A DNA stretch of 64,000 nucleotides from Ardenticatenaceae bacterium (GCA_020634395.1 JACKBU010000012.1:1-64000); one strand, 5' to 3'; numbered from the stretch's first letter, positions 26,909-36,130 are shown. The notes: generated from the sequence alone by a model not told the origin. Program-made: numbers and translations.

Positions 26909-27493
26909 ATGTTTGATTCTTTGCCAGATTTACCCGTCGCGCAGCGCTGGCGGCAGCAGACTTTTCCGGCCCCCATTGTGGTTGCTTTGATCCGCCGTAT
27001 AGAAAGCGGCGCTGAACCGCAGTATCTTTTGATCCAGCGCAATGGGAAGACGTATGGTGGGCAGTGGGCGCTGGTGGGTGGTAAGTGGGATTTTGGGGAG
27101 ACACTGGATACGGCCGTTTTGCGTGAAGTGCGCGAAGAGACAAATCTGCAAGCAAATTTCGTGGCCCTGCGCGGCGTCGTCAGTGAACGAGTTGTGCCGC
27201 CCAGCGAAGCTTTGCCCGGCGCCCATTTTTTGCTGTTGGTGTGCGAACTGTCTGCGCCTGATGGGGAGGCGACCGAGCAAAAAGAGGGCGCAGTGGCGTG
27301 GTTTACCCTGCCGCAGATCGACCACCTGCATGCCCATCAAGCCATTATCCCCAGTGATTACGCCATGATTCAGCGCTTCACGCCGGCCAGGGGTGACATG
27401 ATTCACATCGAGGCCGAGATGGTGTCGGCCATTGGCGGAGTGAGCGGGCATATGACGGAACTGCGCCGCTTTGAAGAGATGAACGGCCGTTAA
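26909..27493 (+). CDS. Nudix hydrolase
   Basis: The protein is 194 residues from ATG 26909, preceded by GGGAG six bases upstream. The Nudix box is intact: GGKWDFGETLDTAVLREVREET fits G-x5-E-x7-R-E-V-x-E-E, with Asn replacing the common final Gly. This family hydrolyses nucleoside diphosphates linked to other moieties. The specificity here is unknown. Its stop codon overlaps the start of the pyrophosphatase gene by one base. That implies translational coupling and makes chemical sense if pyrophosphate is a product. Confidence 0.9.
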   Translation: MFDSLPDLPVAQRWRQQTFPAPIVVALIRRIESGAEPQYLLIQRNGKTYGGQWALVGGKWDFGETLDTAVLREVREETNLQANFVALRGVVSERVVPPSEALPGAHFLLLVCELSAPDGEATEQKEGAVAWFTLPQIDHLHAHQAIIPSDYAMIQRFTPARGDMIHIEAEMVSAIGGVSGHMTELRRFEEMNGR

Positions 27494-27840
27494 TGCTTCC
27501 TGCTGCCTCGTCCTTCATTGGCCGGGTGGTGACGGTGCAAATTGACCGGCCGCTGGGCAGCCGCCATCCGGAGCACGGTTTTATCTACCCGCTCAACTAT
27601 GGGTACGTGCCGGGCGTTTTAGCCGCGGACGGCGAAGAGCTGGACGCCTACGTACTGGGCGTTTTTGAACCGACGGCCACTTTTACGGGACGATGTACGG
27701 CCGTTATCCACCGCCTGAATGACCGCGACGACAAACTCATCCTCGTCCCCGACGGCCGTGAGTACACCAACGACCAAATCCGCGCCCTGGTAGAGTTTCA
27801 GGAACGTTTTTTTGTGTCCGAGATTCGGCGGGAGCCGTGA
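27493..27840 (+). CDS. Short inorganic-pyrophosphatase-like protein
   Basis: At 115 residues it is well below the roughly 170 of typical soluble family I pyrophosphatases. It keeps YPLNYGYVPGVLAADGEELDAYVLG (canonical YPxNYGYIPxTLxxDGDPLDVLV) and a DRDDKLILVPDG strand resembling the DEDxKLxAVP metal-binding segment. The substitution of DGEELD for DGDPLD and the missing N-terminal strands leave activity uncertain. It starts within the Nudix stop codon. Similar short PPase-like proteins exist in other bacteria, in my recollection. Confidence 0.82.
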   Translation: MLPAASSFIGRVVTVQIDRPLGSRHPEHGFIYPLNYGYVPGVLAADGEELDAYVLGVFEPTATFTGRCTAVIHRLNDRDDKLILVPDGREYTNDQIRALVEFQERFFVSEIRREP

Positions 27841-27873
27841 CCGCTAAACAAGAGGCGGCGCACAAGTAGCGCT

Positions 27874-29805
27874 ATGGCAAATTACCGCGAGTTGTTCATC
27901 TTCGTGGCCGGTTTTGTCGTTATTGCCCTGGCAAGCAGGCAAATCGGCGCTTTTCTGGCTGCCAAAGCGCAGCTACCGCTCATCAGCGGCTTTTTGCTGG
28001 CAGGAGTGGTTGCCGGTCCGTACGTGCTCGACCTGATACCGGCCGAGGCGTTGGAGCATTTGCGTCTGGTCGACCAGTTGTCTCTGGCGGTGATCGCTTT
28101 TGCCGCCGGCAGCGAATTGTATCTGGAGGAGATGCGCAGTTCGCTGCGCAGCATTTCCTGGGTGGTACTGGGGAATGTTTTGGCGGTGCCGGTCCTGGGC
28201 ACGGCCGTTGTCCTGTTGCTGGCCGATTACATCCCTTTCATGCGCGAGATGGACACGCTGGGCCGGCTGGGTGTCTCGTTGATGATCGGCGCGATCCTGG
28301 TGGCTCGCTCGCCCTCCTCGGCCATTGCCATCATCAACGAACTGCGCGCTAAAGGCCCCTTCTCTAAAACCGTGCTGGGCGTGACGATGGTCACCGACGT
28401 GGCTGTGATTATTCTGTTTGCCATCAGCCTGGAGGTGGCCGATGCGCTGCTGACGCGCCTGGGGTTGAATCTCGCCTTTTTGCTGCTGCTGGCGGGTGAA
28501 CTGATGCTAACCGGGCTGGTGGGTCTGGCGCTGGGCTGGCTGATGGCCTGGGTGCTGGCCCACCGCCTGCGTCCGGCCCTTAAAATTGCCTTGCTGCTGG
28601 GAGCGGGTCTGGGCACTTTTTTGTTGACGGCGAGTTTGCGGGAGGTAACGGCCGTTTACCTGCCCTTCGAGATTTTGTTAGAACCGCTGCTTATTTGCCT
28701 CATCGGCAGCTTTTGGGTGACCAACTATACCCCCTACCGCGCCGAATTCTTGCGCATCATCCACGACGTAGGGCCGCCCACCTACGTCTTGTTCTTCACC
28801 CTGACGGGTGCATCGCTGGCGCTGGACGTGCTGGCGACGGCCTGGCTGGCGGCCCTCGCCCTGTTCATCATCCGGTTGGTAGGCATCTTCCTCGGTTCAC
28901 TGGGGGGCGGCATGGCAGCCGGCGATCCGATGAAGTACAACCGCCTCAGCTGGATGACCTACGTGACGATGGCCGGGGTGGGGTTGGGGCTGGCTAAAGA
29001 AGCCGCCGACATTTTTCCCGAGTTTGGCATCGAATTCGCCACGGTCGTTATTGCCGTTATCGTGGTCAGCCAGTTGGTGGGACCGCCGCTGTTCAAATGG
29101 GCCATTGTGCGCAGCGGCGAAGCCCGACCGCGCCACGAGACGCCTTCGTTTGACGGCGTGCGCGATGCGCTGATCTTTGGCTTGCGGCCGGACGCGGTGT
29201 TGTTGGCCCGGCAGCTCGGCCATCATGGCTGGCAGGTGAAGGTGGTATGCCTGGAACCGGCCGAAATTGAAGGATTGGAAACGCCGGACGTGACGGTTGC
29301 CTATCTGTCGGAATTGAGCGTGGAAGCCCTGCGTGACCTGGGCATGGCGCAGGCGGACGCAATTGTGGCTATGCAGTCGGATGAACTGAACTACCAGATT
29401 TGCGAACTGGCCTACGAGCACTTTGGCACGCCGACGATGGTGGCTTATCTGCTGGACCGGTCGATGTTTGAGCAGTTTTACCGGCTGGGGGTGTCGGTGG
29501 TGGAGCCGCAAACGGCCGTTGTCAGCCTGCTCGACCACTTTGTACGCGCTCCGGTGGGCACGTCCATGTTACTGGGCATGCGCACAGCGCAGGACGTGGT
29601 CGATGTGGAACTGCGCAATCCCGATTTGCATGGCCTGACGCTGCGCGATCTGCGGCTGCCTCTGGACATTCTGGTACTGTCTGTGCAGCGCAACGGCGAG
29701 ACAATCATCTCCCGCGGTTATACCCGGCTAGAATTAGGAGATCGGATCACCATGGTCGGGTCAGTAGCCAAACTTGAGGAAGTCATGGTACGCTTCGGCA
29801 ACTAG
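27874..29805 (+). CDS. CPA2-type cation/proton antiporter with TrkA-N and TrkA-C domains
   Basis: The protein has 643 residues. About 12-13 membrane helices (residues 1-410) form the Na+/H+ exchanger domain, with LPLISGFLLAGVVAGPYVL and the helix VARSPSSAIAIINEL. A cytoplasmic Rossmann RCK/TrkA-N domain follows (about 425-540: DALIFGLRPDAVLLARQLG, ADAIVAMQSDELN) and then TrkA-C (about 560-640). The glycine motif of the RCK domain is degenerate (IFGLRPDA), so nucleotide binding may be altered. The likely role is K+ or Na+ efflux coupled to pH homeostasis, as in KefB-like systems. Confidence 0.92.
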   Translation: MANYRELFIFVAGFVVIALASRQIGAFLAAKAQLPLISGFLLAGVVAGPYVLDLIPAEALEHLRLVDQLSLAVIAFAAGSELYLEEMRSSLRSISWVVLGNVLAVPVLGTAVVLLLADYIPFMREMDTLGRLGVSLMIGAILVARSPSSAIAIINELRAKGPFSKTVLGVTMVTDVAVIILFAISLEVADALLTRLGLNLAFLLLLAGELMLTGLVGLALGWLMAWVLAHRLRPALKIALLLGAGLGTFLLTASLREVTAVYLPFEILLEPLLICLIGSFWVTNYTPYRAEFLRIIHDVGPPTYVLFFTLTGASLALDVLATAWLAALALFIIRLVGIFLGSLGGGMAAGDPMKYNRLSWMTYVTMAGVGLGLAKEAADIFPEFGIEFATVVIAVIVVSQLVGPPLFKWAIVRSGEARPRHETPSFDGVRDALIFGLRPDAVLLARQLGHHGWQVKVVCLEPAEIEGLETPDVTVAYLSELSVEALRDLGMAQADAIVAMQSDELNYQICELAYEHFGTPTMVAYLLDRSMFEQFYRLGVSVVEPQTAVVSLLDHFVRAPVGTSMLLGMRTAQDVVDVELRNPDLHGLTLRDLRLPLDILVLSVQRNGETIISRGYTRLELGDRITMVGSVAKLEEVMVRFGN

Positions 29806-29881
29806 GTCACAGGAGTAGGCTGGTTTGGGTTCCTTTGGCCGTGAATCTGTAAAATTGTTTTCGACATAGTGGTTATTCGTT

Positions 29882-31723
29882 ATGCCTTTACTACCTGGTG
29901 AAATCCTCAATACGCGCTACCGCATCGTCCACTTGCTGTCGGCCGGGACTTATGGCTGCACCTACCGCGCGCGGGACATTGTGGATGGGCGCGACGTGGC
30001 CATCAAAGAATACCTGGACCCGGCGGTGGAAACGCAGAAGCGGTTTCGGGCAGAAGCGCGCCGTTTGAGCGAGCTGCAGCATCCGCAGTTAACGGCCGTT
30101 CTGGATCACTTCGCCCTGGAAGATGTAGGCCAATACCTGGTCAGCGCCTACGTCGATGGCGTTGATTTGCAAAGTTTGCTGGTCGAATACGGCCCGCTGC
30201 CCTCTGACCTGGTCATCGTCTGGCTGCAGGCCGTTTGCAAACCGCTGGCTTATTTGCACGAGAAGGGCCAGTTACACCTGGACATCAAACCGGCCAACGT
30301 GCGTCTGACGCCGACAGGTGAGGTGTTCCTGGTGGACAGCGGTCTGCCGGGACTGGGCGTGCGCCCGCACGCGCCCGGTTACGGCGCGCCGGAACAGCAG
30401 GCACGCCAGGAAGTGACGCCGGCCAGCGATATTTACAGCCTGGGGGCTACGCTTTACGCCTTGCTGACGAACACGCAGCCGCCCAACGCCCTCAGCCGCG
30501 AGAGCGGCCTGGAGGATTTGAAACCGGCGCGCGAAGTGAACCCCAACGTGGAGCCCTATCTGTCTATTGTGGCTAACCGGGCCATGTCTTTGCGGCCGGA
30601 CGTGCGCTACGAAACGGCCGTGGACTTTGCGCGCGCCCTGGAACGGCCGTCCGGTCATCCCGCCCCGGAAATCAGCAACCTGCGCCGCACGCCGGATCCG
30701 CAGCTGCTGGCCCCGGCGCTGCGCCCTGCACCACCGCGCCGCCGGCGGCAGATCGAGCGGCGTACCACCTGGGCGCTGCTGATCCTGCTGCTGATTGTCG
30801 TGGGCATAGGCGCCACGGTGAGCCTGGTTAATCTGAATGCGGCCAACGAGACGGTGGGTGAGGCGGAAGCGACGGCCACGGTTGAATCGGCCGTGGTGGC
30901 CGCCCTGACGGCCATCGCCCCCACACCTTCACCGCTGCCGCGCCCCACCGAACTGCCCACGCCGACGCCGCAGCCGTTTATCACGGAGACAGGTTCGCGC
31001 ATGTTGTATGTGCCCTCGGGCACTTTCCGCATGGGGGATGATGAGGGAGAACGGGACGAACGGCCGTCGCGCATGGTGCAAATCGACGCTTTTTTCATTG
31101 ACGAGACGGAAGTGACGGTCGGGCAGTACGCCCAATGTGTGGAGGCCGGGGCGTGCCGCGAGCCGCGTGTTTCCAGCGAAAACTATTACGGCAACCCCTC
31201 TTTTGTCGATTACCCGGTGATTTTTGTGAACTGGTACGACGCGGAAACGTTCTGCGAATGGCGCGAGGCGCGCCTGCCTTCGGAGGCGGAGTGGGAGATG
31301 GCCGCCAGCTACGACACCGTGGAAAATGTGCGCTATCGCTTCCCGTGGGGGGACGTGTTTGACGGCAACCGGCTAAATTTTTGCGACGCGAACTGCACGC
31401 ATAACAGCCGCGACCCCAACTATGATGATGGGTATCGTTATGCCGCGCCGGTGGGGACGTATCCAGACGGCCGTTCCCCGCTGGGAGCGTATGACATGGC
31501 CGGTAACGTGGTGGAATGGATCCGCGATTGGTATGGGTTCAGCTTCTACCGTGAAGGTGAAGATACCAATCCGTTTGGCCCGGCAGAAGGTGATTTTAAG
31601 GTGGTGCGTGGCGGCTCCTGGCTGGCAACGGCCGACGAAGTGGAAACGTCAGCGCGCGGTTCGTTTGATCCGCTGGTAGCGCAGTCCAACGTGGGTTTTC
31701 GCTGCGCGATGCCGCCGCCTTAG
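29882..31723 (+). CDS. Membrane Ser/Thr kinase-like protein fused to extracellular FGE/SUMF1-like domain
   Basis: The 613-residue protein has a Hanks-type kinase domain (about 12-280). It has glycine loop LLSAGTYGCTY, Lys42 (VAIKEYL) and Glu58. Its catalytic loop reads HLDIKPAN (132-139, normally HRD) and its metal-binding motif is VDSG (151-154, normally DFG). A basic juxtamembrane region leads to one helix (about 298-320) and a Pro/Thr-rich stalk. An FGE-sulfatase domain (about 370-610) follows, with YVPSGTFRMG, DETEVTVGQY, RLPSEAEWEMAA, YDMAGNVVEWIRDW and RGGSW. The reactive Cys pair of true formylglycine-generating enzymes is missing in the C-terminal segment, so the outer domain is more likely a sensor or ligand binder (inference). 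Confidence 0.92.
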   Translation: MPLLPGEILNTRYRIVHLLSAGTYGCTYRARDIVDGRDVAIKEYLDPAVETQKRFRAEARRLSELQHPQLTAVLDHFALEDVGQYLVSAYVDGVDLQSLLVEYGPLPSDLVIVWLQAVCKPLAYLHEKGQLHLDIKPANVRLTPTGEVFLVDSGLPGLGVRPHAPGYGAPEQQARQEVTPASDIYSLGATLYALLTNTQPPNALSRESGLEDLKPAREVNPNVEPYLSIVANRAMSLRPDVRYETAVDFARALERPSGHPAPEISNLRRTPDPQLLAPALRPAPPRRRRQIERRTTWALLILLLIVVGIGATVSLVNLNAANETVGEAEATATVESAVVAALTAIAPTPSPLPRPTELPTPTPQPFITETGSRMLYVPSGTFRMGDDEGERDERPSRMVQIDAFFIDETEVTVGQYAQCVEAGACREPRVSSENYYGNPSFVDYPVIFVNWYDAETFCEWREARLPSEAEWEMAASYDTVENVRYRFPWGDVFDGNRLNFCDANCTHNSRDPNYDDGYRYAAPVGTYPDGRSPLGAYDMAGNVVEWIRDWYGFSFYREGEDTNPFGPAEGDFKVVRGGSWLATADEVETSARGSFDPLVAQSNVGFRCAMPPP

Positions 31724-31760
31724 ACCCAAAGGGTTTCAGAAAACCCTTTGGGTCCGGGTT
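31723..31760 (+). terminator. Terminator hairpin between kinase gene and rnj
   Basis: Perfect 14-base arms GACCCAAAGGGTTT (31723-31736) and AAACCCTTTGGGTC (31741-31754) enclose CAGA, followed by CGGGTTTTATT. The hairpin overlaps the kinase stop codon and sits at a convergent junction, so it may serve both strands. Confidence 0.75.
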
Positions 31761-33392
31761 TTATTGCACGACGACTTCGACGAACGGCCGTTTCCGCGTT
31801 TCGTCATAAAGATAACGGCTCAGCGCGCCCTCTAGCTTGCCCGATAAGCCATCTGTGCTGTTGGCCTGCTGCCGCACCACACGGGCGATGGTGTCCACCG
31901 CGCCTTCCACCAGTTCTTCGTCATCCAGGTTGGCAAAGCCATGCGAGACAAATTGGGGCTGCCCCAACAGATCGCCACGGTCGTTGGTTTTAACCACGGC
32001 AATGAAAAAGCCATTCTCCGCCAGTTTTTCCCGCTCGCGCACAATCGACCAACCTGTATCGCCCACGGCCGCACCATCGACAAACACGTAGCCGCCCGGC
32101 AGACGCGGGCAAACCGTCAGGCTGTGCTCGTCTAACTCCAGGGGCGTGCCGTTTTCCACAACGGCAATGTTTTCGGGTGCAATGCCCAACTGCCGCGCCA
32201 GTTCTGCATGCTGTTTCAGGTGGCGCAGCTCGCCGTGGATAGGCACCAGGAACTTGGGGCGAATGAGATTAATCAGCAGTTTCATTTCTTCCTGGCTGGC
32301 GTGGCCGGAGACGTGGACGTTGGCGATGCGTTCGTATAGGACGTTGGCGCCGCGCTGGTAGAGGCGGTTGATGGTGCGAAAGACAAGTTCCTCGTTGCCG
32401 GGGATGGGGTGAGCGGAAAAGACGATGGTATCGCCTTCGTGGATGCGGAAACGGGGATGCCGGCCGCTGGCTAATCGGCCCATCACGGCCGAGGGTTCGC
32501 CCTGGGAACCGGTGGCCATGATAACGACCTGGCTGTCGGGCAGGTTGGCCGTCTGGCTGATGTCGATGAGCAGGTCATCGGGGATGTCCAGGTAGCCAAG
32601 GCGGGTGGCCATTTTGGTGTTGTCGCGCATGGAACGGCCGGTGATGGCCAGTTTACGGCCGTATTTCTGAGCCATGTCTGCCACCTGCTGGATGCGCGAG
32701 ATGAGCGAAGCGAAGGTGGCGACGATGATGCGCCCTTCTGCTTTGCGGAACAGCGCATCGAACGCCTCTGCCACGACCATTTCCGACGGCGTCCAGCCGG
32801 GGCGGTCGGCGTTGGTGCTGTCTGCCAGCAGGCAAAGCACGCCGCGCTCGGAAAATTCGGCCAGCTTGGCGAAGTCCGGCGGCCAGCCATCGGTTGGCGT
32901 GTGGTCAAATTTGTAGTCGCCGGTGTGGACGATGAGGCCGACCGGCGTGGTAATGCCAAATCCGACGCAGTCGGGGATGCTGTGCGCCACATGGAATGGC
33001 TCAACTTTGAACGAACCGATATACAAGGTTTCGCCGGCCTGAATTTCCACCAGGTCCACGCGTTCGCGGACAGCCTGGCGCAGCTTAACTTCGATCAGGC
33101 CGGCGGTGAGGGGCGTGGCGTAGATGGGCGCGTGGACGTATTCCATCAGGTGGGGCAGGGCGCCCACGTGGTCTTCGTGACCGTGGGTGACGAGCACACC
33201 TACTATATTGTCCAGTTTGTCCATCAGGTATTTAAAATCTGGGATGATGAGATCAATGCCCAGCATATCGTTTTCGGGGAACATGACGCCGGCATCGACG
33301 ATGAGAATTTCATTTTCGTATTCGATGACGGTCATGTTTTTACCGATTTCGCCTAATCCCCCGAGTGGGAGTATGCGTAACTTAGAATCCAT
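31761..33392 (-). CDS. rnj: Ribonuclease J
   Basis: RNase J is a 5'-3' exo- and endoribonuclease of the metallo-beta-lactamase/beta-CASP family, central to mRNA decay and rRNA maturation. The 543-residue protein shows LPLGGLGEIGKNM at the N-terminus, the zinc motif HGHEDHVGA (70-78), HSIPDCVG and HTGDYKFD. It also has the beta-CASP stretch with TGSQGEPSA, and FSAHPIPGNE and HVSGHASQEE. ATG 33392 has GGAGG five bases upstream. It lies between the kinase gene and the PP2C phosphatase gene. Confidence 0.96.
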   Translation of the reverse strand: MDSKLRILPLGGLGEIGKNMTVIEYENEILIVDAGVMFPENDMLGIDLIIPDFKYLMDKLDNIVGVLVTHGHEDHVGALPHLMEYVHAPIYATPLTAGLIEVKLRQAVRERVDLVEIQAGETLYIGSFKVEPFHVAHSIPDCVGFGITTPVGLIVHTGDYKFDHTPTDGWPPDFAKLAEFSERGVLCLLADSTNADRPGWTPSEMVVAEAFDALFRKAEGRIIVATFASLISRIQQVADMAQKYGRKLAITGRSMRDNTKMATRLGYLDIPDDLLIDISQTANLPDSQVVIMATGSQGEPSAVMGRLASGRHPRFRIHEGDTIVFSAHPIPGNEELVFRTINRLYQRGANVLYERIANVHVSGHASQEEMKLLINLIRPKFLVPIHGELRHLKQHAELARQLGIAPENIAVVENGTPLELDEHSLTVCPRLPGGYVFVDGAAVGDTGWSIVREREKLAENGFFIAVVKTNDRGDLLGQPQFVSHGFANLDDEELVEGAVDTIARVVRQQANSTDGLSGKLEGALSRYLYDETRKRPFVEVVVQ

Positions 33393-33617
33393 AAATCCTC
33401 CGCATGGTAAAAAAGGGTCGATAAAATAGTTTCACTGTGGTTCTGATCCGGTAGAAAGTCCGGATCCGAGCCGACAGATTCGGGTCTTGGGTTATGTTAG
33501 GGTTGGCGGTGTGATGGGGGAGTGGGTAGACGGCCGTTCCGTTTGCAGCCTGTGGGGAGCGAACAGCCATGGGTGAGTATCTAGTTGGACGATCAAACGT
33601 GCGCAGTTGAATGCTTT

Positions 33618-34568
33618 TCAGGTAAACAGCCAGGCCCATAACGTGACGATTAAAATGGTTTGAACAATAGACAGGGCAATGGTGAGGCCCCAGAGACTTT
33701 TGGGTTGTGAACGGACGAGGGGTTGGGCCACGGCCGTTTTGGAAACATCTGGTTTGGGGGGGTCGGGATTGGAGTGGGCCTGCCGCGCCTGCGCCTGTTC
33801 CGCTTCCGTGGCTCCCTCATAGCGCAAAATGGCGGCCGAAATATTGTCCTGGCCGCCGCGGCTGTTTGCCAGTTCGATTAATTTTTGCGTGGCCTGAGCC
33901 GGCTCGCCAGAGGTGACAATCTCGGCCAACTCGTCGTCCGATACGTGGCGGATCAGCCCATCGGAACACAGCAAGACGATATCGCCAGGCTGCATAGACT
34001 GCTCGAACAGGTCAATTTTGGGTGTGCGCTCGGAGCCTAAGCTGTAGAGGATGACATTGCGGCGGGGATGGTACTCGGCCTCTTCGGCAGTGATGGCGCC
34101 TTCTTCCAGGAGTTTAGCCACCAGACTCTGGTCTTTGGTGATTTGCTGGATACGGCCGTTGCGCCACAAATACCCCCGGCTGTCGCCTACGTTGGCAATA
34201 AAAGCCTGTGGCCCTTGAAACACCGCCGCGACCATCGTTGTGGCCATGCGGCTGTTGGCATCGCGCTCGGCCACCATCTGCCGCAGATCGGTATTGGCGG
34301 ATTGCATGGCGTCAACCAGGCGCTGCCCCCAATTGGCATTATCCGCGGTGTTGAGGTAATGGGCCAGCGTGCGTTCGCTGGCAAACTGACTGGCCACCTC
34401 CCCGGCGTCGGCGCCGCCTACGCCGTCGGCGACGATGTAGAGCCACCCATTTTGAGCTTCGTCGGCGGTGTCGGCCGGTTCACGGAACGTTACAAAATCT
34501 TCGTTGTGATTACGGACGCGGCCAACATCTGTCCGTAGAAATGCATTGATTAATTTGGGTGCACTCAT
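33618..34568 (-). CDS. PP2C-family Ser/Thr protein phosphatase with C-terminal membrane anchor
   Basis: I start at ATG 34568 (MSAPKLINAF). The longer frame to 34628 is unconserved. PP2C metal-binding motifs are all present: RNHNEDF, VADGVGGADAGE, CSDGLIRHV and GGQDNISA. A Pro/Lys linker leads to a single C-terminal helix (LTIALSIVQTILIVTLWAWLF). It would dephosphorylate targets of Hanks-type kinases, and such a kinase gene lies 1.9 kb downstream beyond rnj. No Shine-Dalgarno site precedes the start, and the promoter is placed as for a leaderless mRNA. Confidence 0.93.
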   Translation of the reverse strand: MSAPKLINAFLRTDVGRVRNHNEDFVTFREPADTADEAQNGWLYIVADGVGGADAGEVASQFASERTLAHYLNTADNANWGQRLVDAMQSANTDLRQMVAERDANSRMATTMVAAVFQGPQAFIANVGDSRGYLWRNGRIQQITKDQSLVAKLLEEGAITAEEAEYHPRRNVILYSLGSERTPKIDLFEQSMQPGDIVLLCSDGLIRHVSDDELAEIVTSGEPAQATQKLIELANSRGGQDNISAAILRYEGATEAEQAQARQAHSNPDPPKPDVSKTAVAQPLVRSQPKSLWGLTIALSIVQTILIVTLWAWLFT

Positions 34569-34575
34569 GTCGGAG

Positions 34576-34604
34576 ACTATATACAGAAATGCCGGGATGG
34601 GCAA
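34576..34604 (-). promoter_or_regulatory. Promoter of the PP2C gene, leaderless geometry
   Basis: On the minus strand TTGCCC (34604-34599), a 17-base spacer and TATAGT (34581-34576) leave only seven bases to the ATG at 34568. The expected transcription start is therefore at or next to the A of the start codon. Confidence 0.5.
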
Positions 34605-34663
34605 GAGGCCGGCGCGGGTTGGCGTCAATTGGGACGGCTACGGCCGTAACCGTCCCTGCAGCA

Positions 34664-35365
34664 TTACAGTGTCAGGATAAGATAAATCAGGAAACCGCCC
34701 ACTACAAGGGCCAGGATGATCAGAATGGCCAGGACTAAAGTCATTGAGGACGAGCCTGTACCTTTTTTGGCAGGCGCCGGTTTTGCCTTTTTCACGGCGG
34801 CCGGTTTGGCCGGAGATAGGTCGGGTTCCGCAGTGGATTTTTCGACTGCGAGTTCGGGTGACACCGGAGTAACCATCACGGTGGCGGGGACGGCCGTTTC
34901 TTCTGGCGATTCGGCCTGCTCGTCTTCTACAGCCCATTCATCGACGACGTTGCCTTGCAGCCAGTCCGGCAGTTCCTCGGCTTCGGGTTCTGAAAAGATT
35001 TCTTCCAGATCGTCTTCTGGCACCGCTTCGACATAGGAATCGGGTAAATCGTCGGCCATCCAAAGGGGGAGCGCGTCGCTGCTTTCCTGTTCGGCGAGAG
35101 ACAAATCGTCTGAACTGACAGCGACCGGGGAAACGGCCGTGAGCGCGGCTAACCTCTCCTGGGCTTTCTGGTGATCCGGCTCCAGGGCCAGCACACGGTT
35201 CAGGTACGTGACTTGCTTCTCTTCAGAATCAACCAGCAGGCTTAACAAATACCAGGCCTGGGTTTCATCCGGATTTTCTTGTAATGTCTGGGTCAGAAGA
35301 TACTGCGCTTTTTTGTTGTCGCCGCTGCGTACAGCGGCTATTGCCTGTTGTAATTTTTGATTCAT
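34664..35365 (-). CDS. TPR-containing tail-anchored membrane protein
   Basis: The protein has 233 residues. The N-terminal 75 residues form about two TPR-like helix pairs (AVRSGDNKKAQYLLTQTLQENPDETQAWYLLS and YLNRVLALEPDHQKAQERL). A long acidic, low-complexity linker follows, then a Lys/Pro/Ala segment and a C-terminal helix of about 24 residues (LVLAILIILALVVGGFLIYLILTL). It is probably an inner-membrane scaffold with the TPR in the cytoplasm. It lies directly upstream of the phosphatase gene on the same strand, with 95 bases between them. Confidence 0.75.
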   Translation of the reverse strand: MNQKLQQAIAAVRSGDNKKAQYLLTQTLQENPDETQAWYLLSLLVDSEEKQVTYLNRVLALEPDHQKAQERLAALTAVSPVAVSSDDLSLAEQESSDALPLWMADDLPDSYVEAVPEDDLEEIFSEPEAEELPDWLQGNVVDEWAVEDEQAESPEETAVPATVMVTPVSPELAVEKSTAEPDLSPAKPAAVKKAKPAPAKKGTGSSSMTLVLAILIILALVVGGFLIYLILTL

Positions 35366-35446
35366 GTTGTCCCCTCACGCGGTGCTAATCCCAAATTTGC
35401 CAACCGACAAATCACCATCGAACAAAGTGCCTTTATGTCAAACATT

Positions 35447-36130
35447 TTAGCACGTCTCTGATGATTTTTCGAGTAGTTGATCATAAATGGGGCAGGGAAA
35501 GTAACGGCCGGCAACCTGATGGGCGGCGGCAACGGCCGTCAGGTCTGCCTGCCGCGGGATATTCAGGCCATCCAGAATCCGGATCAGTTCGCAAATGGAG
35601 AGACCCATGACGGCCGTATAACACCCCGTCAGAGCGGCTACCGGCTGAAAAAGCGGGTGTTGGATGGCGTACGCGCCGGCTTTGTCCAGCGGATCACCGC
35701 TGGCAACGTAGGTGGCAATTTCTTCGTCGGTGTAATTGCGCATGGTGACGACGGCCGTGTTGACACGTTTTGTCATCTGCCCGGAACGGACGTCCAACAC
35801 AACCAAGCCCGTTTGAACCTCATGCTGGCGATGGCGTAGGGCGCGCAGCATTTCCCACGCCGCTGCGGCGTCTACAGGTTTACCCAACATTTGTTGATCG
35901 AGCGCTACGATGGTATCGGCGGCAATGATGAGGGTGCGCGCCGTGCGGTTTTGTAGGCGGGCGGCAATGGTGGTGGCTTTAAGAACGGCCGTTTCTACCG
36001 CATTCACCGCTGGGTCTGGATGGGTGATGCTGCTTTCGTCCACGTCGGCCACCTGCACCGCAACAGGATACCCCAGCAGCCTGATCAATTCTTGCCGCCT
36101 GGGTGATTGCGAGGCCAGAATCAAGTGCAT
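35447..36130 (-). CDS. maf: Maf family nucleoside triphosphate pyrophosphatase
   Basis: Maf proteins hydrolyse non-canonical or canonical NTPs to NMP and PPi and are linked to septum-formation control. Visible signatures are LASQSPRRQELI at the N-terminus, ADVDESS, IIAADTIVALD, GKPVDAAAAWEML and DKAGAYAIQ. The final 35 residues are an extension beyond the usual roughly 190-residue family length. It lies downstream of the rplJL terminator. Confidence 0.94.
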   Translation of the reverse strand: MHLILASQSPRRQELIRLLGYPVAVQVADVDESSITHPDPAVNAVETAVLKATTIAARLQNRTARTLIIAADTIVALDQQMLGKPVDAAAAWEMLRALRHRQHEVQTGLVVLDVRSGQMTKRVNTAVVTMRNYTDEEIATYVASGDPLDKAGAYAIQHPLFQPVAALTGCYTAVMGLSICELIRILDGLNIPRQADLTAVAAAHQVAGRYFPCPIYDQLLEKSSETC

